NCBI GenBank assembly: GCA_013397795.1
Contig: VZTJ01003574.1
Location: forward strand, 2,585,284-2,649,283
Reading direction: 5' to 3'
DNA: 64,000 bases
Source: Orthonyx spaldingii
Taxonomy: Eukaryota; Chordata; Aves; Passeriformes; Orthonychidae
Shown: piece after piece, positions 14,231 through 26,300 of the stretch
Layout of the letters: each line of letters starts with the position of its first letter
Position numbering within the stretch: the stretch's first letter is position 1
Made by a program: the position numbers and the translations under genes
The notes under the pieces: model-generated
The model's database searches: none
Seen by the model: the letters and a program-made list of their open reading frames with translations, nothing else
What the model was told of the DNA's origin: nothing

Positions 14231-15764
14231 ACCTCAAGAACAGAGACAGGTAACCTATGTCAACACAAAACATCTAGGTACCAAATGCCTAAGGAAAAGT
14301 CTATTGAACTCCTTCAGCGGGCTCAGGAGGAGACAAGTGACAGCTCATTTGTTGCCATAAGTACTTGTTCCTCAGATGCCAGGGCCAGTCAATGTGAGCT
14401 AATTAATCTCCCTGAAAAAAATGGAACCATCTGGCTGCACAGCAACCACTCTTCCTGCCTGGGCTCCAAAGCCCACATGGCAGATCGTGGAGAGACCACA
14501 TCAAACAAGAAAGCATGGCCATGATATACTCTTTGTTACTGCCACACAGCCCAAGTAGCCACCTGGGAAGGCCAGGCAGCCACTCAGCCTGCAGCCACTT
14601 CCCTCCTCTGCCCACTGTCCTGCTGCATGGGAAGAGGCTCCCTCGCCCAGACACACAGCTGGGAGCCAGCTGCCCTTGTGCCGTGGGGGTCTGGGCCAGG
14701 AGGCCAGAGCAGGCCCTTTTCAGCACAGCAAGAGGAGCTGCTGCCTGAGGGCCAGCAAGGTTATGCAGCTCTGGTCACAAAGAGCAGGGCTGACAGTGCC
14801 AACGTGACCAGGGGCAGCCCAGCTGCCTCCAGCCCACCTCCTCCTATTGATCCTTGTCTGTGAGCACTGACTTCTATTCCTCTGCTGGCTTCCTGGCCTC
14901 TTGGGGAGGAGGAAGGAGGAGTTTCCTGCTCTGCAGAGCCACAGTTTGGCAGAAGTACCTGCAGCCTTCACAGCCCTGGCCATCACGAGTCCTTGGCTTT
15001 GCCCCTGTATGGCCAAAGTCACATCCAATCCCCAAGGCAAGGTGCCAGGATCAGGCTAACAATGATGACAGATAATTACCAATAATCACTCGAGCTGCTC
15101 CCCACCTCCCACCACTGCTATGAGCAGGAAAGCCAGTGGAGGAAACAAGCCCTTCTTGGCAATGCCCCAGCTAAATTGAATCAACAACAAGTTTTGAAGG
15201 ATGTTCAGACTGGTGACCACTGAGGAACGTTCAGAAATGCTACTGCTTCCCCTACATTGCTGCATATATCCACTATACAAAGCTTTCACACACTGGTCAC
15301 ATAAACAACAGTCAGGGCAGTAATGAGACAATCAAACCCGTAGTTCACTACTAACATGGCATTTGGTGAAGGCTTTTCCCTCACCAACCAAAGTGCAGCC
15401 CATTACCAAGGCAGCAGCAGAGTTTCTCTTTGATTTTTTTTTTTCCATTACAAATGATGACAAAACCAAAGGGAGGGTGCTAACAAACCAACACATGTAA
15501 ACTGCAAAAGTTTCCTCAAGGAACCACGAATCATACTCCATGAAAATCAGGTAAGATAACCAGAGCTGCAGCACACTTCCCCTATGCCAGCTGCCTGAAC
15601 AGCCTCATTGTGTATGGTTTGCAAAGGTTTTTCCCCAAAACAGGGCGTTTCAGTTTTTAGCAAAGAACAGAGTTAAACTCAGCTCAGGGCAGGTAGAAAT
15701 GGGCAGAGCTCTTTTTCAAGCATGTCTCAGTTGCTCAGTGCAGTACAACTGCAAGAACTAGGAA

Positions 15765-15782
15765 GGGGGGGGGGGCGGGGGG
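15765..15782. repeat. Poly-G tract (G11-C-G6)
   Basis: Eleven G, one C and six G occur consecutively in otherwise average DNA. The length is probably unstable, and assembly or sequencing error in the count is plausible. Confidence 0.9.
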
Positions 15783-16029
15783 AAGGCTTTGTGGTTAATT
15801 ATGAGTATGCTAACATGGTGAGAAATAAGGCAGTGAGGATGGCAGAGATAATTACTCTATGAGCTGCATTTCCCTTTTGGACAGGAGATAATGAGACATC
15901 CTTTGCTATGCAGAGGAGTCTCCTAGCAGAGGAAACCAAAAAGCAAGCAAGGTGCAGTTGCAGAAACCCACTGTCTCCTCACCAGCGCTGGCCAACAGGG
16001 CCAAGCATTCCTAGCAACAGGGGGAACAG

Positions 16030-16060
16030 AAAAAAAAAAAAACAAAAAAAACCAAACAAC
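16030..16060. repeat. A-rich simple repeat
   Basis: An A run broken by single C (A13-C-A8-CC-AAA). It is not preceded by a recognisable retroposon, so I do not call it a poly(A) tail. Confidence 0.8.
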
Positions 16061-16779
16061 TCTGGGCAACCAAAGCAGTTTTCCCTTCTCCTTGGACACT
16101 CCTCAGGATCCCAACCTGTGCAGCTGCCCTAGGTTTCCACAGATGTCACAGATGTGTCCTCCTTGGCAGGAACCATGGCTCAGGGAGAGGTACAGAAGGG
16201 ACAGGTGCACTCTACTTATTTCTTGAAGCCTGGGCAGGCAGAAATGAGCTACTCAGGCTGGGAAGCCCCAGAAGACTCCAGGGAAATGCATGGAACAGCA
16301 CAAAGCTGTTTGAAAAGAGCCACAGCACAGCAGCCTGCAGCCAGGCATAGATTATCCTAAATCCCTTGGTTTCAGTGAGCCAGGGACTACTCCATACCTG
16401 TCCCCTTCAAGAGAGGACTGATTTTCAGTGCTCAAGCCCCCAGGAGCACACCCAAGTGCTGCAGCCTGGTAAGGTCTCCAAAGTGTTCAGCTGCCCAGGG
16501 AAAAGGCTCAGTGTGAGAACATTAAAATAAACCTCCAAAACTACGTGAGCAAAATCATCATCGGGTACACAGTTACTCCAGGCAGCGAGGACGGAGAAGC
16601 CTCCTTGTGCTCAGAGATGGAGACAGAAAACTTTGCTGGTGTGTTGCCTTGCAAATCCCAGTTAGTCCTGGAGCTGACAGGGCAGTGGGGTGAAGTTTCC
16701 TCTTGTTTATTTACATCTTGAGTCCACCTCGGTACCTCTTCCGCAGGAGCTCCTTTGCTGATCACGCAAAGTTTCAGTT

Positions 16780-17350
16780 AATGACGCTATTTTTAGCACC
16801 CACTGCTGGGAGAAGCTAAACCTTTTAACAAAGCCTCCTCGACACTGTAACGAGCACATTATTGCTGAGGGGGAGGAAAGAAAAAAGCTGGGGGTGAGCC
16901 GGTATCTAGGTCAGCATCAATCTCTCTCTGTCACCTATAGTCTTGTTTTATGGGAAGCATGTGGATAATAAATGGTGATTACGGAAAGTGAAGGGGAAGA
17001 GGCAATCCTGAGAAATTTATAGATAGGAGAGAATTCACATTAATAGCAGATAATACAGAGCTGCAAAACTGTTATAAAAAAGGCATTAGAAAAAGCTCTG
17101 TAATTGGGGTTATTAGACACAACTACACCAGGGATTTTTTTTTCCATTCTGGATACATGTCACAGTGATGTATGTCACTTTTGATAGTGATAATAACAGT
17201 AAAATATCCGTGTTAAAGCCAAGTACATTAACTTCTATATTGGTGTAATTTACTGCGCTGTGAGTTCCCATCATTCAGGAGCCAGACAAAATGCTCTCCT
17301 TACGATGTCGATAACTGTGCACACATTTTACAGGAAGAAGTGTTTCTTTA
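16780..17350. promoter_or_regulatory. Candidate conserved regulatory element (about 17 kb)
   Basis: An AT-rich, low-complexity-free stretch with CTATTTTTAG (MEF2-like), GTTTTATGG (CDX/HOX-like), GATAATAAATGG, TGTAATTGGGG and several GATAA/TTATC words. The texture resembles deeply conserved vertebrate non-coding elements, but conservation cannot be tested here. Confidence 0.3.
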
Positions 17351-20300
17351 AATATCTATCATATGTTAACGAATTCTTTTAACTTCCCATTACTCTTGTC
17401 AGAAAAGACAGGGAGCAGGAGAAAGGGGTAAGCTATTCACATTGCTAACATACATCATGAGCTGGATTTGCTATTGCCCAGTGTCTGTCTCATGCACAGC
17501 TGCTTTTCCAGCCAAACATATGACAGATTAGTTTGCTACAGGGGAAGGGGCAGAACGGTCTGGACAGCAGCTATTATTTTTGTAAAAATACATATGTATC
17601 AATATGATATTGAAGGAAACATGAGGTGTCACTCACTTGCCAACAAAAATAATAAAGACGAAGGATTCTCCCGATTTACAAGTGTGGTTCAATAACAGGA
17701 AGGTGGAGAACCTGTCTCTCACAGTTGAAGGGATGCTGTACCTGCTTAGGTGCTTCGAATTATAAACAGAACAAGCCACATCTCAATCCATTTCTGTCTG
17801 TTCTCCATTGGAGAAGCCAAATGGCTGCTAGAGGACCTACAAACCTGGTCATTTGCAGGCTGTAGCTAGAAATGACAGTGGCATCAACAACACAAATGCT
17901 AGGTGAGGCTTGGACTCCCTGAGGAAGTAGGGACGAGGCTGCTGATGGCTGAGCCCTTGGCTCCAGTCACTGGAGAGCTACAGTCTGCTCTCAGGCTGCC
18001 TCCCCAGGCACCTCTGCACCCTGGGGCAAGTCACTCCTTTGACTACTCTTTCCAAAAAGTGAATACCTCCAGCTAAGGGCTGTGATTGTACAGGGACAAG
18101 CACAATGAAGCCTCGAGGGACTGCAGCAAGAATCCTTCCTGCTTCAAGATAAACTCGTTCTGAGAGAGTGTGGAGCTGTAAAGCAAACCAAACTACCCAT
18201 ACCAAAGGCAAAAGCATTCTTAGAGGATCTACTTCAAAACTGCATGGAAGAGGACTTGATACCATATCAAGTGTGATATCAAAAATGGGGTGGGCATTCA
18301 GAGGCTGAGCTATAGCAAGTTTTAATGCTTTCCAAAAATCACGTAAGAAAACTTTCCTTCTTCCTGCAGTACACACTTTATATGCAATACAATCACTCCC
18401 AGTTACTCTTAGCCAAGAGCCCTGTCCATAACAGCAGTAAGACCTCACAGTTCCCTCCAGCTGCTGTATTCCTGAGAGTCAAGGGGTTTGTAGGGCTCTG
18501 AACATTGAAGGTAGTTCTGCTCACACTTAGTTTGGCTCATGAAATCAATCAGTTCACTTTCAGGATCAGGCACTGAGAAATGCAATCAGCTCCCCCAAGC
18601 TGCACTTCCAAATTGCAAATTGCAGAATAGCTTCAATGTTAAGAAAGAATTAAATTACTCCGGCTTGTTTCCAAAACAAAACACTGCAGTGTGGCATTAC
18701 TGAACACCATCCCACCCAAATGGAATTCGATACTTCATTCAAGCCCAAACATTTTGCTTCCACATGTGCAGCTGATTAATTGAGGATTCAACCATTTATG
18801 CCCTACTCTGTGCTGGTTTGGGGTTTTAGGGGGTTTATCTCGTAACAGTAACTGCATTTGACCAAACAGACTCTTACCTACACACAGACAAAAGGGTTTA
18901 GCTGGTGCCTTGGAAGTGAGACAAAGCAAACTGAAGAATTCTCTCCGTCCTTCACTTCTGAGCTAGATGAGCTCATACCTCCTGAAGACCCTGCCTTTCT
19001 TTCCGTGTTCCTCACTGTGTGAGCCACACTCTGCCCTCCCCACTCTGTGCAGACTGGACAGTTCCCTCTCTGAAAGGTAGGGAGGTCTCTTTGTGCTGGT
19101 GTTGTCCACCCTTGCACCCAATCTATCCACAGATACCTGCCACTTCCCTGCCTTCTACTGTTGCTTTCACAATGGCTTGTCTGCTGAGAAAATATTTACT
19201 TTGCATTTGAGAAAAGGTCATTGACTGGTGGTTTAAACCACTCTCCCCCGAGACAACAGGAATGGGAGTCAGACTCTAAAAGAGAAAATCAGCCTGGAGT
19301 CTTTTTCCTCCTCCCTTGCTTCCTCCCACATCCCATTCAGATGGCATGAAAAGGCTGTCAGTGGCTCCAGGCTCAAAGAAAGGAGGACATATTTCATGTC
19401 CCTCATGAAATCTACCTCCATTGGTCCCTTGTTCAGCAGGAAGCAGGGCTTGCCCTAATTAAAACCAAGCTGGGTAACAAAACAGATTCATTTCCTGCAG
19501 CACCACGGGGCTGGCAGGAGCAGTTCCCTGTCCTCAGCATTCTTTCTGAGGACAGTCCTCCAAGTAAACACATCGACTGGAGCAGGACCCAGCTGCGTTT
19601 GACTCTCCTTGACTGTGAAATACACTTTGTCAGGTGTGCTCCTTGTCCCCAGCTGTAGAAGCAGAGACACAAGACCACACGAGGGGCACCACAGTGCTGC
19701 AGCACAGCAGGAGGTGTGGGACATGAAACAAATTTGGCAGCACAGCACCCGGTCAAAGGAAGCAATGCACTTTCCTGTGCACAACACAGTGGTTTGTATC
19801 AATGTCAAGTTCACTTTTTACCAGGAAGTTGAAGGTTCCTATGTGGTTTATGTACACAAAGAACAGAAGGGCATAAACACTCTATAATTTCAATGAAAAA
19901 AATCTCCCTCTCAAATGAAAGGAACAATAAAGTTAACAAAATATATAATTACAATCCCAGAGTACACATCTGTCTGTACAAAATACCCCCCAGTACAGTG
20001 ACCAGCCACACAGAAAACCTGTGTCCTGCAAATGAAACTGCCTGGGTAACACCAAGCCTAATTCAAAGGCCATTAAACAGAAAGTGAACCTGGATGTTGG
20101 TTTCAATAGCTTTGGACAAATCCACTCCAGCACATGAAAAGTTTCACCATTCTTTTCCTTGCATCTGTCCATTCAGAGCTGCATCCGCTGTTTAACAAGG
20201 AGCAGTGGCTGGAAAGAGCAAACATGTCAGCGAGGAAGGTGACTGAAAGAATATATGCTTGGGGAAAGGATTAGGAGGAGAGAAGTGGAATTTTAACAAG

Positions 20301-23300
20301 GATGAAGATTGCTGGTATATAGATCCCTCCTGGCTTTAAATAACTTAGCTCCCATGCTGTAACAGCACAGATTCAGCTTCTGCAGCTCCGCCTGCCTCAG
20401 ATCCTAAAGATGAGGTTTCACAAGATGGTTGGTTCAAACTAAGACCTCATTTGACTTAACCGTGGATCCTGTCCCCTGCCCCCCAAAGCAGAGCCTCCCT
20501 CTTCCCCTGGGCCAGCTGCAGCATTGGTTTAATCTCCTGGGGAACTGCTCCATCTCAAAAAGATGGCAGCAAATAGGCTGTCAGGGAAAGAAGTAGTTGT
20601 AGTTTTTGGCTGAGCATGAGCAAAGCAATTTCACAGACAGGTAGGTGAGTAAACAAGTTGTTTGCTTTTTGCAAGGTAAAGCAGAGTTCTGCAGAAAGCA
20701 CCAAACTTCTTTCATTCACCTCGGGAATCGTCCATCCTCCCTGCTGCTCAGAGGGTTTTGCACATACACACACATTTAAGGAAGAGATACTACAGATAAC
20801 AATCTGCACTTCAAACACAAACAAAAAGAAATTGTAACTGTGTCAGGACTTCCAATCACTTTGATACCTTCATCATCACCCAACATGATGTTTTCAGGCA
20901 GGTCATATTCCCTGCCCAGTGCTCATCAGTTCCTCTCTCCTTCCAAGAAGTTCCCGATTCCTTTCTGTAGAGCACTTACCAGCACCCTGGGGGAACCACG
21001 CCACTGTCTGGCAAGGCTCCCACCATGTTTTGTTTGCAGCCAGCTCAGTAGTACAGAAGGATGAAAAGGTGGGGTCACTTTATTCCTCTGCCTGCAAGAC
21101 AAAATGGTCAGGGAGTGTAGAGAAAGGGCAGATGGGGAAGTTGCCATAATTAAAAGTCTGAGAAAACAGAGTTGTCACTACAATAATTTATTTCAAGGTA
21201 GAGCCCCCTTAGACACTTGTCTCTGGGCAATAAGAGCACATGGATAGTACTTGGCCCTTACTTTGCTTTAGTACCCTAATCCAGCACAAATGCATTTGGG
21301 GATTTATGGGTTTTTGGAAGCTCCCAGCAAAGCTCAGGGCCTGTTCCTTGGGTTATTGTTTACCCATCTGTTTCTCTTCATTTTATTCCATCACAGAGGC
21401 CCCATCATGGGACACAAGAATGTGACCGGAACAATAGGCAGAACTTGCAGCCTCCAGGACTGCAGTGAGGGCAAAGCCACCATTGCAGGATGGGAGCCAG
21501 CAGCTTCTATATTTAGCCCTTTCTTTCTCATTCCAGATCACATTCTCACCACAGACTCAAGAAGTCGGGAAGCTTTCACCAGACCACTGTCCCTGAGCCC
21601 TGCACCTCCAGCAGGGCCCCCTGAACATAAACCATTCATTTCCCTTCTAATAAATGCCAACAGGAAGACTTCCTGCTCCCCTCCCCTCCCCTCCTTTCCA
21701 CCTCCCTGTTTGACAGACTTATTTTCTTCATATAAGCAAGCTAAGCAAAACCATCTTCTCCTCTGCAAGGCTGGCGGCCTGGGAGCAGCCCCAGGACTCC
21801 AGAGTGAGCCCACTCCATGGCACTGTCTGTCAGAGCAGGGCCCTGGGAAGAGGCAGAAATGGGTGAGCTCATTTTCCCCATGCCTGAGCCTCTGTTAAAC
21901 TCACCAGTGCACAGAGACTTGCCCAAGCCCACACCCCAATACCTGATGGCAGGGCAGGAGAGGGACAACCAGGTCTGAGTGCCCACCTGGCCTCAATCAC
22001 CACCACAGCACCTGCATACACCTCAAACTCAGGCAAGAGGGGCCTGCTGAGCAAAAGGTCAGGTGTTATTGCAAAGTCAGCCTCTTCATGTCCCAAGGCA
22101 CCTCTCTATCCCTTTGAAGGCCCTGCAGGAAGCCCAGCTGACTGTGGCACCGACCACCATACCATTTAGCACTCACCAGAATTTTATCATCACGTGAGGG
22201 AATCCCATAGAGCAAGAGGAAACCCATCATGTTTCCAGAAACACTTACCTGAAAGCTGTATCACTTGAGAAAAGCTTGGCTATGGACGGGTTCTCTTTCT
22301 GCCACTTTCACAAGTGTTGTAGGTTAGGACCACTCTGTCTCTCCAGTCCTACCAAAGTTCTATCAAAGGCTGCTGGTGCCCCAGTGAGAAGCTTGAGCAC
22401 ACAGGTGGCCTCCTGGGAACCTTGCTGCCATCCATATTACTCCTCCTGTTTACCAACGTGTTTCCACACCTCGCCTTTTCTCCTGTTGGCATTCCTACCA
22501 CTACCAGTTTCCCATTCCTTCTAAAAGCACTATAAGTGGTTGTATGAGGAAGACAAGGCTGAACCTGGATGGGATGCAAGAACAGGGTTGGTTTTCACTT
22601 TAATGTCTATCCCTGGAAAATTAGTGGTACCTAGCAGTGCCCAAGCACAGATGGAGAAATTACATCTTCTGGTCATATCACAAACCACACCAGTAATTTA
22701 CTTTGTAGCCTCAAACTCATAGCAGGTTAAATTTCCCTCTCTGAGATATTTGCTTCTGAGGGCTGCTCTGAAGTAGGGGTGCACGACGAGTGATTGGAGA
22801 GGCCTGGACAAAACCAGCATAGTTAGGAGGCTGAGCAGACTGTTTCTGCAGCTTAGGATCCACTGAACACCTCTGCACTGCAGCAATGGCATGTCAGCTG
22901 CCTTCACCTGCCACACAAATCCCTTCGCCTTTACTTCTCTTGTGTTCTGGCTTCCCTCTGCTTGTGCGAGAAGGCAGTGCCCAGTCAGTTCTCTGAACAA
23001 CCAGCACATGCCAGCAAGCTGTAAATGAGCCCTGTGTGCCCAGCCAGTCTGAAAAGAAGAGAACACTCTCCATCTGGCATTCCTGCAGGTCTTGAGACGT
23101 CAGTTATTTGTCCAAGGTAGACAAGACAAGGGAACTGGAAACCCCAGTGAAAGAAGCTGACAGAGAGAAGCACCAGCAGCACTCAAAGCTTTGCTTGGCC
23201 CACAAAAGCAGTGAATAAAAAAAACCCCATGCTGCTCCACTTTGCAGCCAAAACTTTCCCTTACATTTTCCCCTTCCCTCCCAGACGTAACTCCTTGGAA

Positions 23301-26300
23301 CACATGAAATGAAGCTCAGACCCTTTGGAAGTTTTAGCTTTTAACCACAAAGACTGTGAGTTTTCACAACCTCAAAACCAGAGCTGTGCTCAGGCTGGTT
23401 AAAAGGCCTTAAGAGCAAGAGAGGGTACTGCCATGGAGAGATCAGATCCAGCCAAGGAGAGCCAGAGCACCTGAGGCACACACAGGTAACAGAGAGCTTC
23501 CAGGAGGTCACACAGCAGTTCAGGGTAGGACTGGAAAATTGCCTGAAATCTTGATAAATCCTACACCACAAGGATGCTTTTCCAGAATAACAAACATTGA
23601 ACTTACACCAGCTTTCTCAGAGCAGGGGCCATGCACAACCCATTAACTGGATCCAGACTATTTTTCATGCTTCCTTCCCTGTGTGACTGAAACATCCTGA
23701 AGTGTTGCCCTGTGTTTATAACAGGTCCTTACCAGTCTTATACCAACTTTTAATTCTCAGAGTTCTTCATCTCTCCTCATCCTATCTTCCTCCCATCCAT
23801 TTAGAAGAAATAGGAATAACAAAATCGGTCTCCTGGAAGTCAGATGTGGTCTGTGTCCCTGCAGACACAAGCCACAACCTTCTTTCAGGGAGCCGTAGGA
23901 CAACCGCGATCCTTTCTGGACCCCAAGAAGAGAGTCTGGGTCCTCAGCCCTGCTGTTCCACCAGCCTCAGACACCCCAAGGAAATCACTCATTTCCCACA
24001 AGTGCAGCTGGGCAGCACGGCCCAGTGGCACAGCCACTTTCCAGCTGGGTGGGAGGCACAAGAGGATAAAGACAAGGATGCAGCAGGGAAGGAGGTGGCT
24101 CAGCAGAGCCTCACAGAGCACAGAGAATAACAAGCAGATGTATAATACCAGAAGCTTTAACCAAGTAGAGATTATAACTTTACAGATAAGTGCAATCAAT
24201 GCATATGCACAAACGTTTGTGGTCAACGGTGCAATTCCATCCCCAGCTGAATGATCCACTGGGTGCACATGTTCAAACGTGCACAACACTCACTGCTCAA
24301 CTAAAAATCCGTTCCCATAAAGCCACACAGACTCCCTTGGGCAGAGGCCAAGCAGTTAAATAAAAAAGTCTATCCAGAGTGAGAACTCTTCAGAGACATT
24401 CCACCATCTGGAAAGAGGAGGGAGTCTTACTCTGAGAACTCTTGGAGAGCCCGACCTACTGTGGTTAAATACGTGCCTCATCCACGGTTAATTCCTGGGG
24501 AAGGGCATCACATCATTCCCACTGCCTCGTGCAGCAGGACCTGCAGTGAGCAAATGGGCCTGATTCTGCTTCTCTCTCCAGACAAGAGCATACAACCAGA
24601 GCCCAAGGTGGGATGGCAGCTGGCCATTCAGTGTTTGCTTTTTAGTGAGGTCAGACTCACAGTATTGCTGGTGACAAACAAAAGCCATTGCTGTTACTGT
24701 GGGCTTCTTCACTTCCTTTTATTATATCCCCACCCATGGCATGTAAATAAAGCTGCTCCTCAGCTTCCTCCAAGCACTGGGGCACTGAAGATCATACAGA
24801 GCATCAGGAGGGAGCACAGCCACAGCCAAGGCTAAGGGCACTACCTCCTTCCACCATTCCCTGAAGAGACTGGGCACTCCCATCAGCAGAAAAAAGCACT
24901 TAGAGCAAAAACAGATCACAGGACCCTGCTCTCAACAGGCCTTTGATATGTGAGCTGGTCCAGGACAGCAGTGGTCAGAAATAATTAAGTTGGAGGTAGG
25001 ACTTGGCTCCCTTTAGAGATATGCCCCAGGAGGCTGTGTCCTGGTAAAGAATAGCACTTGAGATGGCTGTGTAAAGGCTCTGTATTTCATAATCACATGA
25101 GGTCTTTCTCCTGGTGGGCTTCCAAGAGCTCAGCTAGGCAGAGGGACCACCCATATGGATGCAATTGCAAGAGAGTGACCTTGGAGAGATACAGCCCAGG
25201 AGAAATTCACTTGGAGCTCTCATCCCATTCCCTTTCTGCCAAGGGACACAGGCAATATGGAGGAGTACAGAAAGTCTCACTTGGCAGAACTCAACTAACA
25301 TCAGAGCTCTGATCCCTATTGTTTCACTCAAGGCTGACCCGAGCAAGTGTTGGTACCCTCATCCCTCTTTGCCATGGCAAACCAGAAAGAAAAGCACCTT
25401 CCTATAGGTGAGAGAAGTGGCAAAACCCCACTGCCTTAAAGCTCACACACAGTCAGTGTCCCTCCAGAGGGGCCCCAGAGGCAACTCAGCCTTAGGAGGC
25501 ATCATCCCCAGTAGAAAGTTCCAGGGAAAAAGGATGAGGAAGGACAACAGGACACAGCTCTCATCCCTGTAGGACAGCATACAGCTAGACACAGGCAGCC
25601 AATGCACCAAGCATTATTCAGCACAAACAAAAAAAGCTCTTTCCAGCCTCTGCCTCACAGCTGCTCATCTGTATTCCAACCCTTTGACCTCGACAACGCT
25701 TCTGGCTTGAAAGAAATAGGGGACATAATTTCATCTGCTCGCTCCTGCCACTCTCCTGTTCCAACACCCTTATCCCCACCCACCCCCACTCGCTAGAAAG
25801 CTGTTTGTCTCCTTCCCAGGGTCACCTCCCTGCAAAAGATGAACCTCTCATGTGGACGCTGAGTTTCCTGGATGTTACCTGACCAGGATGGGGAAGGAAG
25901 AAAGAAAGGTCTTCCTCCAGAACACAGAGATGGAATTGGTTGAAACAGCTCCAATCAATCGGGCTGCAGTATCTGAGATGGTATTTTGATTCCAGCCCTA
26001 CAGCAAGAGACAGCACAAGGCCAGGCGAGGGCAGATTACATGATCCCTCAAAGCCGCCTTTCACTGCAGCACAACATGTCCTCTGTGCTGTTAGAGGGCT
26101 TTTTTGGACTGAATGAAATAACACTCCACAGCTCTCGATTCCTACCTCAGGGCAGCAACAGCATCTCTCCTGCCCATCTTTCTCCAGGGAGGAGATTAAA
26201 TAGCAGAGATGAATCAAAATGCAGTCAATCAGGCCAGGCAATCTGCCAAAGCAGGAAAAAGGAAGGGAGGGAGCAGAGAAGGTATCTCCATACTGAAGTG

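Noticed and set aside
18255..18271. Perfect 7-bp inverted repeat CTTGATA-CCA-TATCAAG
   Set aside because: Too short to be significant in 64 kb, with no associated feature.
21600..21625. CTCF-like word on the minus strand (CAGGGGGCCCTG)
   Set aside because: The upstream half of the consensus is absent, so the match is too weak to call.
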